Assembly (NCBI GenBank): GCA_914767715.1
Contig: OU612067.1
Location: forward strand, 30,790,162 to 30,854,161
DNA from: Membranipora membranacea
Taxonomy: Eukaryota; Bryozoa; Gymnolaemata; Cheilostomatida; Membraniporidae
DNA length: 64,000 nucleotides
Reading direction: 5' to 3'
Both the position numbers and the translations under genes were made by a program. The notes beneath the pieces are model-generated. The model saw nothing but the letters and a program-made list of their open reading frames with translations. It did no database searches and was not told the origin of the DNA. Shown here in pieces: positions 13,916 to 25,883 of the stretch. Every line of letters begins with the position of its first letter. The stretch's first letter is position 1.

Positions 13916-14926
13916 CGTACAACACTCACTGATTCTCATGCAGTATACTGAGAAACTCTATGCAATTAAACACATGGGATAGGATATTAGAACAAACACA
14001 ACAAAACAGCTTGCATCAAAGTAATATATGTGTTATTGGTGAAATTCAGTGAACATTTCTCTTCATTGCACTAAATTTTTTGGATTAAATATAAATGCAA
14101 AATTTGCCCTTGCCAAATATTCAACATATCTTAAGAAGACCATGCCGTCGCAGTATATTGCAGAATTGATATGCTAGGTATCAGAGCGTTAATTGGTATT
14201 ATTAAAATTCATCCTCTCCCAGAATAAGACAGCTGCTATAAATTTATGAAACATAACTGGTTAACGGTAAGGACAGCTGGCGATTAATCCATCTGAAAAG
14301 AAGCTATGCGTCGTCTGGCGAAAATGGATTGCAAAGCCACCAGAACCTTCTTAAATTGTCAGGAAATCTTGCCGATTGAAGACATACACATTTTGTCTTA
14401 GCAGTATACACAAATCAAGGATTTGAAAACATATATGAATTTATCCTCAAGCTTGTTTGCGGATTACAACGGACTTAGTATTATTCATTGTTTTTAGCTC
14501 AGTCATGTTTATTGTCCAGATTTGTTTGGATTATCACAAATTGAAATAATGAAACCAAATTTTGTCCACCTGACGCATTATGCATTCATGCCTTAGAAAT
14601 AGACCGAAATAGGAACCTAAGTTGCTCTTGGGAGTCGTCCCACTTTACGTCGAACGCCTTTATATAAGAAATCAGTGGAAGCATTTTTATCAAAAATGAA
14701 CTTGAAGGACTAGCTGAGAAAAAATTCTCTAAATACTCTAATTCCAGACTACAGGGACAACATCAATTTCTATTAAGCTCATTATCACCAAGTTTTCTTA
14801 CTTGGCGTGACGTCGGGTTTAGGCCCAATCGATACATAGTATTAGCATTTAGGTTAACTTTCGCAGGTATTTTACTCATTTCTTCATTCAAGGGCAGAAA
14901 CAGTTTTGATTCGCAACAATGTCTAA
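13916..14926. other. Intergenic AT-rich sequence
   Basis: I see no exon, RNA gene or clear repeat here. Short open frames on both strands lack splice sites and coding character. Confidence 0.5.
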
Positions 14927-15008
14927 GGTGGCGTAGATGAATGGATAGAGCACATGAAACAAACGATTTTATGCTGCCTCCCGGGTTCAACTCCTGGCTG
15001 CAGCCGAT
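14927..15008 (+). repeat. tRNA-like SINE head or tRNA pseudogene
   Basis: An A-box-like segment (TGGCGTAGATGAATGG) and a B-box-like segment (GGGTTCAACTCC) are spaced as in a tRNA gene, but the ends do not pair into an acceptor stem. It is better read as a tRNA-derived SINE head or a pseudo-tRNA than as a functional tRNA. Confidence 0.45.
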
Positions 15009-15461
15009 CTCTTTTCATGATTTTTCATCATGGAAATTGTTAACATCCATCATTCAACATGGGAGTGGACCACCCATTTGAGGCATGGAACCATAGTGAA
15101 TATCCAGTTGGGAATAAAAAAAAATGTACCAAAATAGTATGTCGCAAAACTCACAACAATAAATTTGACAAAGAGATATTTATTTTGTCTATGAATAAGA
15201 TAAGATGTTATAATTGTTTTTTTGCTGAGCGGGTGCTAATTGTTGAGTTCAAAGTGTTCTTGTTAATGTTCTTGATGTTTAAAGCGTTCTTGTTGATGGC
15301 TTACATTGCACTTATCTCGTTAAAACTCACCTCTATGTCTATGTTGGTTATTATTTTTACATATGAGGTTTATTTCCTTGAGATTTGCCTGAGAGCGAAG
15401 AACAAGATCATAAAAACTTGCTCAAATCAATCAATATTTAATACATTGCTAAGCATGATTA

Positions 15462-15894
15462 TGTCGGATCGAGAAAGATCACGACAGTTCACTGCTGGCA
15501 GAGTTCATATGAGATTACTTTATAATACTGAATGCAGTTTTTCGGCAGTTTGATGATTTTATTACTCAACTACACCCTGGGGCAAATGCCCCAGGCAACT
15601 GATAAATTGCAACGCCAAGTTGTAACTGAATCTTCAGAGCAAAAACCACTGTTCCTTATACTGACCTGTATAAATAGGTCGTAAAAATAGAAACAGGTGG
15701 GATGATACGTCATTATTTTGATGGCCAACCTCCGCATTTACATGGTAATTAAATGTGCAAAAAATGGAAGTAAATGCGGAAGAGTATAACAATTAATCAG
15801 ATTAAGACCATGGCAACCATGACAGTGCAATATACAATGCCTAACTTCATGTAGAGTCATGCACCTAGGCGTGTCACATACAGTGTATGTGACA
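15462..15894 (-). repeat. LTR (3' LTR in element orientation)
   Basis: This 433-base repeat has TG...CA ends. The last bases are a perfect hairpin, TGTCACATAC, three bases, GTATGTGACA. It is apparently identical to the partner at 16904-17336, which implies recent insertion. Confidence 0.88.
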
Positions 15895-16903
15895 CATGCA
15901 CCCCCCTGGTTGCGATCGTCCTCGATCGCTTTAACTGGTTCAAAAAACATTATAGCTTATGTCACACAAGGATAATCATTGCAATATAAAATTTAAAACC
16001 TCAAAATCTCCTGAAATACAAACAAATCAAAAATGTCATGCATAAAAGACGGTCATAACAAAATCATGACATTCCCTTCCAAGGCTGAAGAACCTTAACA
16101 ACTGCTTCAGGTCCATTAACAAAAAAAAATATATCCCACTTTCCTCTCAACTCTAGATCTAAGAACCTAAGCTTTGCTTAGATTACAGGACAGACGAAGG
16201 TATAAAATTCATGAAATATTATAATGCTGCTTTCCTGCACAACTATCATTAAAAAATCGGCATCGCAGGAAATTCAAACGATAAATATATAAATTGCATG
16301 ATCAAGGTTGTGTCGATGGTAATAATATCAAATAACTCATTACATCCTAACTAATACAGTGACCATGTTATTTTGTGCTGATCCTTGCACTAATACTGCT
16401 GCTATATTAAGATCAGTTGCCAGTCGTTTGTAGTCAGCTGCATTCCATAATCTTTTATTCTTAGCGGATCTTAGGTTACGGTTGCCTAATGTTTTTATTG
16501 AAGTTTTTCTATTTTTTTGAGTTACAGTGTTCACACCACCAGAGTAGTTTGTCTGCTGTTGTAGACTGAGACTGAATAGAACTGGTTGAATAAAATCAGG
16601 AAATTGCAGAGGTACCTTGTCAGTTGGTGAATCATGAGCAGAGGATCAAATGTCATCACTAGTATATCAGCTTCCATATGTTTTGTCTCTACATCATCTA
16701 AAAAGTCCGTCTCCATTTCTCCTTATAGTAATGTAGACGATGTAGACACATATGGTTCCATTATATTGCTTGCATTAGATCATCTACTCCAAAGACATTT
16801 TCCTCCAAGTCCACAATCTCCATCCTCTTTCTTGTATATTCAACGCTATCAGTCTCATCATCTGAAGGTGTGAAGTTCTCTCCTCACTCGGTTGGGCACC
16901 AAT

Positions 16904-17336
16904 TGTCGGATCGAGAAAGATCACGACAGTTCACTGCTGGCAGAGTTCATATGAGATTACTTTATAATACTGAATGCAGTTTTTCGGCAGTTTGATGATT
17001 TTATTACTCAACTACACCCTGGGGCAAATGCCCCAGGCAACTGATAAATTGCAACGCCAAGTTGTAACTGAATCTTCAGAGCAAAAACCACTGTTCCTTA
17101 TACTGACCTGTATAAATAGGTCGTAAAAATAGAAACAGGTGGGATGATACGTCATTATTTTGATGGCCAACCTCCGCATTTACATGGTAATTAAATGTGC
17201 AAAAAATGGAAGTAAATGCGGAAGAGTATAACAATTAATCAGATTAAGACCATGGCAACCATGACAGTGCAATATACAATGCCTAACTTCATGTAGAGTC
17301 ATGCACCTAGGCGTGTCACATACAGTGTATGTGACA
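16904..17336 (-). repeat. LTR (5' LTR in element orientation)
   Basis: Partner of the LTR at 15462-15894, same length and ends. The primer-binding site abuts it on the interior side, which makes it the 5' LTR of a minus-strand element. Confidence 0.88.
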
Positions 17337-17770
17337 ATTACACTTTATTCCTTGATCAGATATCCAATATTTGTGGTCGTTGATATTGTAACAATGTCAA
17401 TCATATATTTAGAGACCTGATTTCATGTCACGATACGCATACCATTAGTTATATCTTGAAAGGTAAGATCTGCTTGTTTTCAATGGACACAGGCTCGTAG
17501 TAACTGCAATGACCAGCATAACTTGAATTTTTCCCCGGCATATTAGGCCTATAGTTAATTACAAGATTCCCTCCCTTGATATTATGCGTGGATAATGTTA
17601 TGCTCATCAATCATTAAAACTATGCCACAAAAATGCATAATTATCCTTAATATCAATTCTTGGTTATCTTTGATCTGATGTGCAAATTATGAGTAGAACC
17701 ATACACCACAATCCTTATTAAAATCTGATGTTGGATCTGTCAGTTTTGTGGATGGCCCTCATCCCATCCA

Positions 17771-17843
17771 GGTCGTGTGGTGTAGTGGTTATCACGTCTG
17801 CTTCACACGCAGAAGGTCGCGGGTTCGAGCCCCGCCATGACCT
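17771..17843 (+). tRNA. tRNA-Val (anticodon CAC)
   Basis: All four arms can be drawn. The acceptor stem is GGTCGTG with CATGACC (one G-T pair), the D-arm has GTGTAGTGGTTATCAC, the anticodon stem CTGC/GCAG holds loop TTCACAC with anticodon CAC, and the T-arm is GCGGG-TTCGAGC-CCCGC. The internal promoter boxes are intact and TTTT follows at 17845-17848 as a Pol III terminator. There is no intron. The position after the acceptor stem is T rather than the A usual for valine tRNAs, which is odd. It lies antisense to the possible last exon of the minus-strand secreted-protein gene. Confidence 0.92.
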
Positions 17844-20299
17844 GTTTTACTTGCAGAGCTATTTCAATTGGTGAAATAAGAAGCGATAACTGCACCCATA
17901 TTGACATTCTCATGTTTTGTATCCACTGGTTAATGGGTAAAGCAGATTCTTTATTTTTCTTTCTTTTATCGCAAGAGATGTTTTTGAAAAAATGGTGGCA
18001 CTTAATGCCTTGCCTTTTTCTAATTAGGCGAAGCACGGATCTCGAGAAGTTGGTACATTTATTTGCATGCAGGGTTCTCTCCAAGTTAGAAGTGGCGGCA
18101 TCACCTGAGAACCACAATTAGAGGTACAGGTAAGAATAAGGTACATGAGGCTTATAAAATTAGTAAGTGGAGAGAGCTTTAACGCATAGTGTTAAGGATA
18201 TACAGATAAAATGGTGTTATTGGCGCAGCAATTGACCCAATGGTGAAAGAAGTGATAGGATTTATGCTGCAGAACATGTTCATTGTAAAAAAGAAAAAAA
18301 GTGAATTACATGATAAATCCTTGAAAGTAAATAAGGAGATTAATTTATTATTAAAGATATTGTCTGTTGAACTGTAAGATTTCCGTATCCATTGTAACCA
18401 TAGATTTATTACAATGGTTAAGTTTTCTGTTGGCTTGTTCAGAGAGAAGAAGATAGGGGTGGTGATAGTTAACCAGATGCTGAGTTATCATAAAGTGGCC
18501 GTACCTACAAATTCAAAATGAGTACATTGGAATGCATAAAAATGGTATATTTTCAGAACATTGTTGAAATATCCTACAAGGCAGCACTGCAATTGAGCGG
18601 AAGAAGGAATTTGATTAATAACATACGAAGCTATCGAGATATTATCCCTGTATTTCCAGCAATCAAACATGCAAAATTGCTCGCTACCTTAAAATGTTTG
18701 AATATATATAAAATTCAAGAAGTATGCAGTTTATCGATATTAGTACATTGATTGTAGAGGGACAACTCACCATAAGGAGGGATAGACCAGCTCTGAGTGA
18801 CCCACCAGTTCTCAAACCCATTAGTTACAGAGCTTACTCTCAGAGAAGTTGTCCTCCAGCTAGTAGCAGCTGTATCAGCAGGTACTGTCAGGGTGAGAGA
18901 AGGACTTCCACCACTTGTAACTGTCTGGAAGATTAATGAATCACCTTTTGAAAAGCCAAACTGTTTGGTCATTTGATATACTAGACTCATAGTATCGATT
19001 GATCGTGTTTGTTAAGAACCATGATCATCAACATAGAGAAGTTGTACTCAGGCCTTAACCAAGACTTAGTCATATTTGATAACTTGAACTTACAACATCT
19101 GAAGCACCATCGTTGCCGGGCATGAGATCCACGAAGGTTCCGTCTGGTTGTTGAACGGTCCACTTATAAGTATTGGGAGATGGACTGCCTCCGTCTACAT
19201 GGGCTGTAATGGTGGTTGATCCATTTGCCGGCTTCACCACAGGACCGGTAGCAACTGTTCCAGGTTCTATAACTGTGAAAAAAGTTATATGGTTAATGTG
19301 GTGGGTCTGTTATTATTTGTTAGATTGTCAAAAAAATTCCCTAGCTGATTATTTTCACTTCAACTACATGAGAATGTCCGTAAAATACAATATGCATATC
19401 GCTCTTAAGCTTTTGCTCTCCCTATCCGAGCACTTTGTCAGTGATCTGGGTATTCATAATCTTTTTAGGGAATTGTATTTACTTAGTTTTCTATATCAAG
19501 ACATTTGAAACTTACTGGTAGTAACTGTAGCAGTCTCGGTTGGAACAAAGAAGGTGTAAGTTGCCGACCAAGACACTCCATCTGACACTGAGGCTCTGAA
19601 TGAAATTGTCTGAGTAGTTGATAATAACCCATTCTTAAGAATCAGAGTGTTAGTAACTGGCCCATCAGGATCAGTCTAAAAGAGATAGGGATAATACCCT
19701 TATGCAGCTGTTGAATGATTATACACACTTTATAAGATGTTGTCAACTAAGCATCTACACAACCTATACACAAATTGACATGCCAAAAATTATCATAAAA
19801 CCAGGCTATTTACCGCTGAAGCAAATGCTGCGTAGTCAGAATCATCATATACAGATTTAATGACCAATCCAGTCCCATCTTGTATCTCCCATTGGAATGA
19901 ACTGGCTCTCGGACTTCCACCTTCAGTAAGGGTGGTCAGAATGGATCTACCAGATTCGTCAGTACTCAGCCATCCTGTAAACATATTTTTCATGGTTGAT
20001 TGAAAACCGTTTACCAGTCCGTTGTCAAACCTGTTCATGTTGGAAAATTCAGTTTATCTTAAAAGCTTTAAAAAACTATTCACATCTTTTAAAAAACAGA
20101 ATTTGCTCTATAGCGAAAACAATTTGCGAATAGATTTAAAAATTATAAAATCAATAACCATCGCCAAAGAAATTTATTTTCATGACATTGACTCACCTGT
20201 AATTGTACCCACGGTTGCTCTTGGTAGACTTGCTGAATGCACACAGAGTATAACTGAAGCACAGATGGTAAGAAGCAGGCTGGTTTGTTGTAGATCCAT
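17803..20299 (-). CDS. Secreted protein with two copies of an orphan Ig-like module
   Basis: Exons in transcript order: 20197-20299, 19814-19974, 19516-19675, 19094-19272, 18771-18924, and possibly 17803-18104. The first exon encodes a signal peptide (MDLQQTSLLLTICASVILCV). Exons 2+3 and 4+5 each encode one copy of a ~110-residue module. Its first half has GGSPxxxxYxWxVQxPDG, its second a beta-rich run ending near WVTQSW. Intron phases are 1-0-1-0-1, so each module is a symmetrical class 1-1 unit that can be shuffled or duplicated. The C-terminal part recurs in the Asn/Gly-rich protein at 58297-61273. I do not recognise the module; it resembles Ig-like or PKD-like beta sandwiches. The last exon is doubtful: it joins in phase but turns basic and stops inside sequence antisense to the tRNA. 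Confidence 0.75.
17845..17848 (+). terminator. Pol III terminator of tRNA-Val
   Basis: Four T residues directly follow the tRNA 3' end, the standard minimal RNA polymerase III stop signal. Confidence 0.7.
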
Positions 20300-20355
20300 G
20301 TTTAGTTCTCCTCGATATGAAAACTCATCTGTGTATTAACTGGGTGAGCCCCCAG

Positions 20356-20363
20356 TATTTATA
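20356..20363 (-). promoter_or_regulatory. TATA box of the minus-strand secreted-protein gene
   Basis: The minus strand reads TATAAATA 57 bases upstream of the start codon at 20299. Transcription would begin around 20330, giving a leader of about 30 bases. A tight promoter like this often drives abundant, cell-type-specific secreted products, but that is inference. Confidence 0.6.
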
Positions 20364-21399
20364 CTGCATATGGGTGTTCTGTCATGTAATTTTGTAACAA
20401 TTGTGCAATCTAGATGGCAAGCTTATAATTTTCTTATGAGGTACAAGAAACACCGCTTCCTGTGAGAAATCGTATAAAAAGACATAGTGCCGATTATTTT
20501 AGTAAATGAAAATGCCATGAAATTTGAATGACACTATGAAGCTAATGTGTCATAATAGATTGATGAGCATAATATTGTCTACATCAGATTTAAAAGAATG
20601 TTGTAACTATAACGAGCTCTCAAATGTCATATAAAAAACAGCAAAAAAGATGACACTGATATCTGTCATTCATTTTAGTCGTGTCAGTATCCGTTAGAGA
20701 TCATTAAAATCAAACTAAAATAACGCGCATGTGTTTGTTGTGTATTGAAATTAGGCAGTGGGTCATTTTTTTATTGACAAGATGACAATACCAACTTCAA
20801 ATATTGGATATCCGGCGGATAGAGCAATATGGTAGTGGATCATAGTGGATGGATCAATAGTTATTGTAGTCTTTGATGATGATATCAACAATATCCTGGT
20901 TGGAGTTTTCATACTCGATATCTTGACTTCTCAGTACTAAATTATTAAAAATAACCCAATGTAATTCCTAAACCATTTGACATCCTGTCTTGACGAAACA
21001 AGACATATTTGCGTCTTTCTTTCTATTTGAAGCAAGTTCTTCAAATCTCACAATTGATAAGTTATTTCGCGGCGGGGTCTGTTGCCAGCTAGGCTTTGGG
21101 TTAGACAACAATAGCTGTTGAAACTCAGGATGAAGTTCCCAGACCATAAACTGTTGTCTCGCAGGGCCCAGAACAGGTTTTATGAGACAATATGTATAAA
21201 AGATCTCATTGTGTCAGCACCATCTGATGACTGTATTTGTTTTGGAAATCAGCAGCGCTCCTCAAATATTATGCATCAGTTCTCAACAGTATGCTTTTTG
21301 ATATTCCCGGATATGCAGATTCTAAACAGCTCGGAAACATTTCGAATCATCTGTCAATTATAAAGTGAACTTACTCTGTTCATTGTAATTTTTATATAG

Positions 21400-21468
21400 T
21401 TCGGGTCAGTGGTTATCATGTCTGCTGCTAGACCTGCAGGATAGTGTTCAAAACCTACCCAGTACCGA
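21400..21468 (+). pseudogene. Decayed tRNA-like sequence
   Basis: The segment GTGGTTATCATGTCTGCTGC closely resembles the D-arm and anticodon arm of the tRNA-Val gene at 17771, and GTGTTCAAAACCTAC sits where the T-arm should be. The stems are broken. It is probably a decayed tRNA or a SINE head. Confidence 0.35.
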
Positions 21469-21939
21469 AGGTCGTTTTGACTTTGACTGATCACATAGTT
21501 CCTTTGGATCAGGACTCTAAATAATGGGTGCACAACAACACAGTATATGCAGATAAAAGAACCCTGATTTATGGAAAAGATCCATCCATGGGAATGCTGT
21601 CGCCAGCCACTGCAGCTTCAGCCTTGATAACGGGGTCATGCTTCAAGCCGGGTCACTGCTGACAGTGGTTGATGAGTGGCACCAATTTCTTTCATAAAAC
21701 ACTTCCTATGCTGGCACATCAGTGCCAGTCATTGTCAACACAGACAGACCGCAATTTTATTTATTACTGACTGTAGTATTGAATAATTAGAGGTAACGTG
21801 AAAATATATGGTCAAAGAACTGTTCCTGACCCTTGCCTTGTATGATTTCAAACCTTTGCAAAGGCTAACAGAGATATATTATATTGACAAACTCACAGGG
21901 CAGGCCAAGCTCAGACTTGCCTTGCCTTAGCTAATATAT

Positions 21940-22195
21940 GTATACAAGGTTTATTCCGGGTCAAGTTTTAATATCCAAAATCTGATCATAGGCCAACTAG
22001 TATTTTTGTTCTTATTTGTATATGAGGCCAAGTTTAAGTGTTTGGGCCATGACTTGTGCATGGGTGAAATTTGATGTTTGATATTTTGGCCGGGACTTGG
22101 TTGGGGCCAAGTATTGCTTGGACAAAAATTTGATCCAGGCCAAGTTAAAATGGGACAAAGTTTTGATTGGGTCAAGATTTTGAGCTTAAAAACAC
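21940..22195. repeat. Degenerate minisatellite-like repeat
   Basis: The motif GGCCAAGTTTTGAT and close variants recur roughly every 20-25 bases, such as GGTCAAGTTTTAAT, GGCCAAGTTTAAGT and GGCCAAGTTAAAAT. The minus-strand open frame across it is a by-product of the repeat and not a gene. Confidence 0.5.
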
Positions 22196-23004
22196 TCAAT
22201 GCCCTTAGATTTTAGCATGGACTTGACAGTGGCCAATGGCAGTCATGAGCAAATTCTCTTTTTATTTCCTGACTAGATTTCTCTTCAAATTGTCTTGGTC
22301 ATCTGTCATGTATGCATGCATGTATAATTAATTGTATCATTGGTGATAAAAACATTTGTTTGTTGAGTGCTCTGTTTAAGAAAAAAAGATATAAAATAAA
22401 AATCTAAAATGTGTACTTAAATAATCCGTTTAAAAAAGATACAGCTTGGTGTCCCAAAGAGAACTTCCTCAGGTTTGTTTTGTGCTTGGGTAAAATGAAG
22501 CGTCCTGGGAGGTATTTTTCCAAAGTCATAGGTGGATCATTTAGATGAATCATCCGAAGGTATTTTGTTTTAAGTCGAGATTCGTAAAGTTCATTTATTG
22601 ATTTGGATGTTAGCTTTTTGCCCGCCTGCCTGCCTGCATGCTTAGACTTGCTTTTACCATTATCTTGTTCAAAGCATCACTCAAGCTCTCTGCGTCAAGA
22701 GTTGTTGATGGGTGGATAGAAGGGGATCTGAGTTAATAATTGCGTCCACTTTCAACTGAATAGTCGCCTTCTCTCAATTTCTTACATTAATTTTATATTA
22801 TATAACTTTGATAGATTAAGAGGTTGCAACTTTGTTCTCTACCACTGGCTTATTGTGTGTGTTTATTCAAAACAGGCTTGACATTTGTGTCCTTTCATCC
22901 TAACTGTAATGTGATAATGCTATGGCCGAATGGTCATGGAAATAATCCTAGCACCAACTTTGTTTCTCATCTCCATAAATTTATTATTAACGTCATCAAA
23001 ATCA

Positions 23005-23560
23005 GACTCATCATCATATGCATATACTGATGATACAGTGTTCCTGTAATTTAATAAAAACCTTCAACAACTAAAGCAAGGCATCTGAAGATTTAAATGT
23101 CATTTTGAATTGGTGCAATCGTAACCACCGGATGGCTATAAATGTTCAGAAATCTCATTACATGGTACTTAATATCTCAGATCCCCTTTATAACCTGGAA
23201 CTGTACATAGGTCATTAAAAACTAAACAGACAGAGAGCTACAAGGCTTCTGGGTTTTGTGTTGGATGACTCGCTTTCATGGCAAGATCACCTAGAATATG
23301 TATATAAAAAGGTACAACGGAATGTTTACCTACTTCAAAATTTGAGATACTTCTTGGACATCACAAGTGCCCGCATATTTTACTTTCAGGTTATCTATTG
23401 TCACCTTATATATGGGATCCATTTCATTGGCAACTTGTCCTGTGATAATGCCCTCAATAGATTATTTTTGTTGCAAAAACGGGCTTTACGCATTATTGCC
23501 AATGTGCATTACATTCCATATCATCTCATTTCAATCGAATCGATTACACAATCATAACAA
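23005..23560 (+). pseudogene. Non-LTR retrotransposon reverse-transcriptase relic
   Basis: Conceptual translation gives a YTDDT box at the catalytic YADD position near 23020, then WCNRNHRMAINVQKSH, LLGFVLDDSLSWQDHLEYV and later LFLLQKRALRIIANV. These are the ordered landmarks from palm to thumb of non-LTR reverse transcriptases (jockey/CR1-like group). A stop just after the catalytic box and frame changes break it. Only the C-terminal third is present, as usual for 5'-truncated copies. Confidence 0.75.
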
Positions 23561-25880
23561 CTTTTACCTTTTCCTAAGCTTTTTTGTTATTTCACTTCAC
23601 GAATTAGATAAACAATTTTTTGACACCTTCATATATTTATAGAGGATTTAAAAACACTACCAAGTTCAATTTTGATGACAAACAATTACTTTTATATCAT
23701 ACTGACAATCTAAGATACAAAGTTTCTACTACATAAAATTCTTTACCATTACATTTAAGATCTAAAGAGAAGTTCAGCTCATTCAAAACATTACTATTCA
23801 ACCATATTATCGGCGTGACCTTTCTGTTAATTTTTTTTTTCTGGCACTGAGTGCAAAACATTTCGAATGAGATGACTTTGGTTTCCAATAAAGGTATATA
23901 TAATAAAGATGTCTGTAGGAAGTGTTCCTCTAGATTGTCACTCTGCTAAAATGAATTGATTATATAGCACATCATGTAGGTGTAGCTGTGTGACGATGAT
24001 GAGTAGCTGGATACCGGAGATATGACTGAAAACTCTAACTTTTAGCTAGCTATGTATGTACTACATATGACCCCAATGGCGGGAACTTGGGTAGGATCTA
24101 TCAGAGTGGACAGCAACCAAATATATGTCATTTTTTTATCTAATTGCTACAGTACTTAGGACCCAGCTATTTTGAACTGTTTTTTTTATAAATTATCCAT
24201 GAATATTATCACAGGCTAAACGGTGCATAACGCCACTGATCCATGCTATGTTTGAGTTGAACTGCTTGTTGAAAAGAAAGCTGACTTGGCCAGATTGCAA
24301 TGATGATTGTGTAATGTAGATAAAGAATCATTGGTGACCCACATTAGGGATATTTAGAGCCAACTTCTTATTTTTAGAAAACAATCGAGAAAAAAAATAA
24401 CATAGAAAATGATGGCTTTTCAGAAGTTTTCAAGAGAAGTAATGCTTCAGTGGGTTTGAATATGAAGCTAGTCTGGAATGAGTTCAAGAAAAACAAAACC
24501 AGATGCAATGCTGAATACAGGCCAATAACAAATACACGAGTAAAGTTTTTGCGGTCATAATTAAATAATACTGTTCATGTCATGAGAGAGAAATTTAGCA
24601 TACAGCTAATTGTTCAACATGACCAAAGTAATTAAGAAAAATCCTATAAACTATCACACGAAAGATGGAGTTTCAGCCAACAAGTAAATAAATATTACTA
24701 CCTCAACCGAGTGCTCGCAGACCTAGTAGACGTACAACGCGCCTCAACACCAGCTCACGAACTGAATTGAGAGGCAACACTTTACTCATGTGTTACAGCA
24801 ATGCCGGATGTGTAAATTAAATGTCTAAGAATTAATTGTTTTCTGTTTTTATTTTCATGCCCAGGTTGCCTTCCTTACTTATATTGTGATGAAACCTCTA
24901 AAGGTTGCCTCTAATTTTTAGAAGATGATCATTGGTTCAGTAATTAAGATTATATATACCCTAATTTCAAGCATTATCTTAATTTATGTTTAATTTAGGA
25001 ATCATTGAAAATTTTAATAGTACGTAGTATGCAGTATTATTGACAATCGAGCTTGACATGTATGGAAAATTTAAAAATTTGGCATTTCTTGCACAACTTT
25101 TTTCATAGCACAGCTATTTTCAGAGGATTTTGCTGCCAGAAATCTTGGACAAGCATAAAAGAGAATTATTATAAACGCTATAAGATTTCATTACCAATGC
25201 TTATGAGAGATGAAGATTTCCTTTCATCATCCTTCCATCATCCATTGTTTTATTTCTCAAAATAATCAGAATTGCAGCTCTTTTGGAATATATCGCGGTT
25301 ACATAGGGCTATGCATTCTTGGATATCAGCATAACCAAAGGTAATAATTATTAATCTGTATAACTCTTACAGGCATGAGGCCACAATAGGGCTGCAAAAT
25401 TTCCCACTAAGCCGCCCTGGCAAATAGGTCGCAGGTTTTCCACAGCCGGTCTAGATGTATTCCGCTTTTGAGAGCCCAGGCATTTTGTAAGACTAGAGGC
25501 AAGATTGTGTAAACTTTGTTACCCGGAATTATTCTGGCCTGCGTGTTTTTTGGAGCATCAAATGAATTCTTCACACTAGATGTATTTCTCGTAGCGAGAC
25601 ACAATGAATATGTTGCTCTGAATGAATGATATCTTTGTCTAAGAATCTACGATATAGATGGAATTTTTGAATGATTGAGAAAGTCTTTTAAAACAAATTG
25701 CTTTGTGAAGTCTTGCTCCGTCCCTTCAACGCTAGCTCAAAGTATTAGTCCCTAAGTCAGAGAATGGACCACTTATTTCGATATCACATTACCCCTTTTT
25801 TTTTGTCCTTTTTGATGAGCTATATCACATGGCCTGTATTTCTAACAGCCAATAATTGGGTTCCTACAAAGAAAAACTTA
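23561..25880. other. Intergenic sequence
   Basis: No supported exon, RNA gene or full repeat is seen. Open frames at 25053-25265 and 25407-25604 lack splice context and coding character. Confidence 0.45.
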
Positions 25881-25883
25881 TCA

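Larger units (their letters stand above)
15457..17340 (-). mobile_element. Non-autonomous LTR retrotransposon, minus orientation
   Basis: Two direct repeats of 433 bases (15462-15894 and 16904-17336) look identical by eye, start TG and end CA, and are flanked by a 4-base ATTA duplication. Orientation comes from the interior: next to the right LTR the minus strand reads TGGTGCCCAACCGAGTGA, a typical primer-binding site complementary to a tRNA 3' end including CCA. Next to the left LTR there is a purine tract (AGGGGGGTG). The interior is only 1,009 bases and holds no gag, protease, reverse transcriptase or integrase; minus-strand frames at 16340-16534 and 16531-16716 are short and unrecognised. 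An AATAAA lies in the minus-oriented LTR. It is therefore a recent, small element that must borrow enzymes. Confidence 0.88.

Noticed and set aside
15059-15553. Plus-strand 164-codon open frame, the longest in the 13-17 kb interval
   Set aside because: AT-rich chance frame that runs into the LTR. It has no domain and no splice context.
21951-22199. Minus-strand 82-codon frame
   Set aside because: Produced by the degenerate GGCCAAGTTTTGAT repeat.
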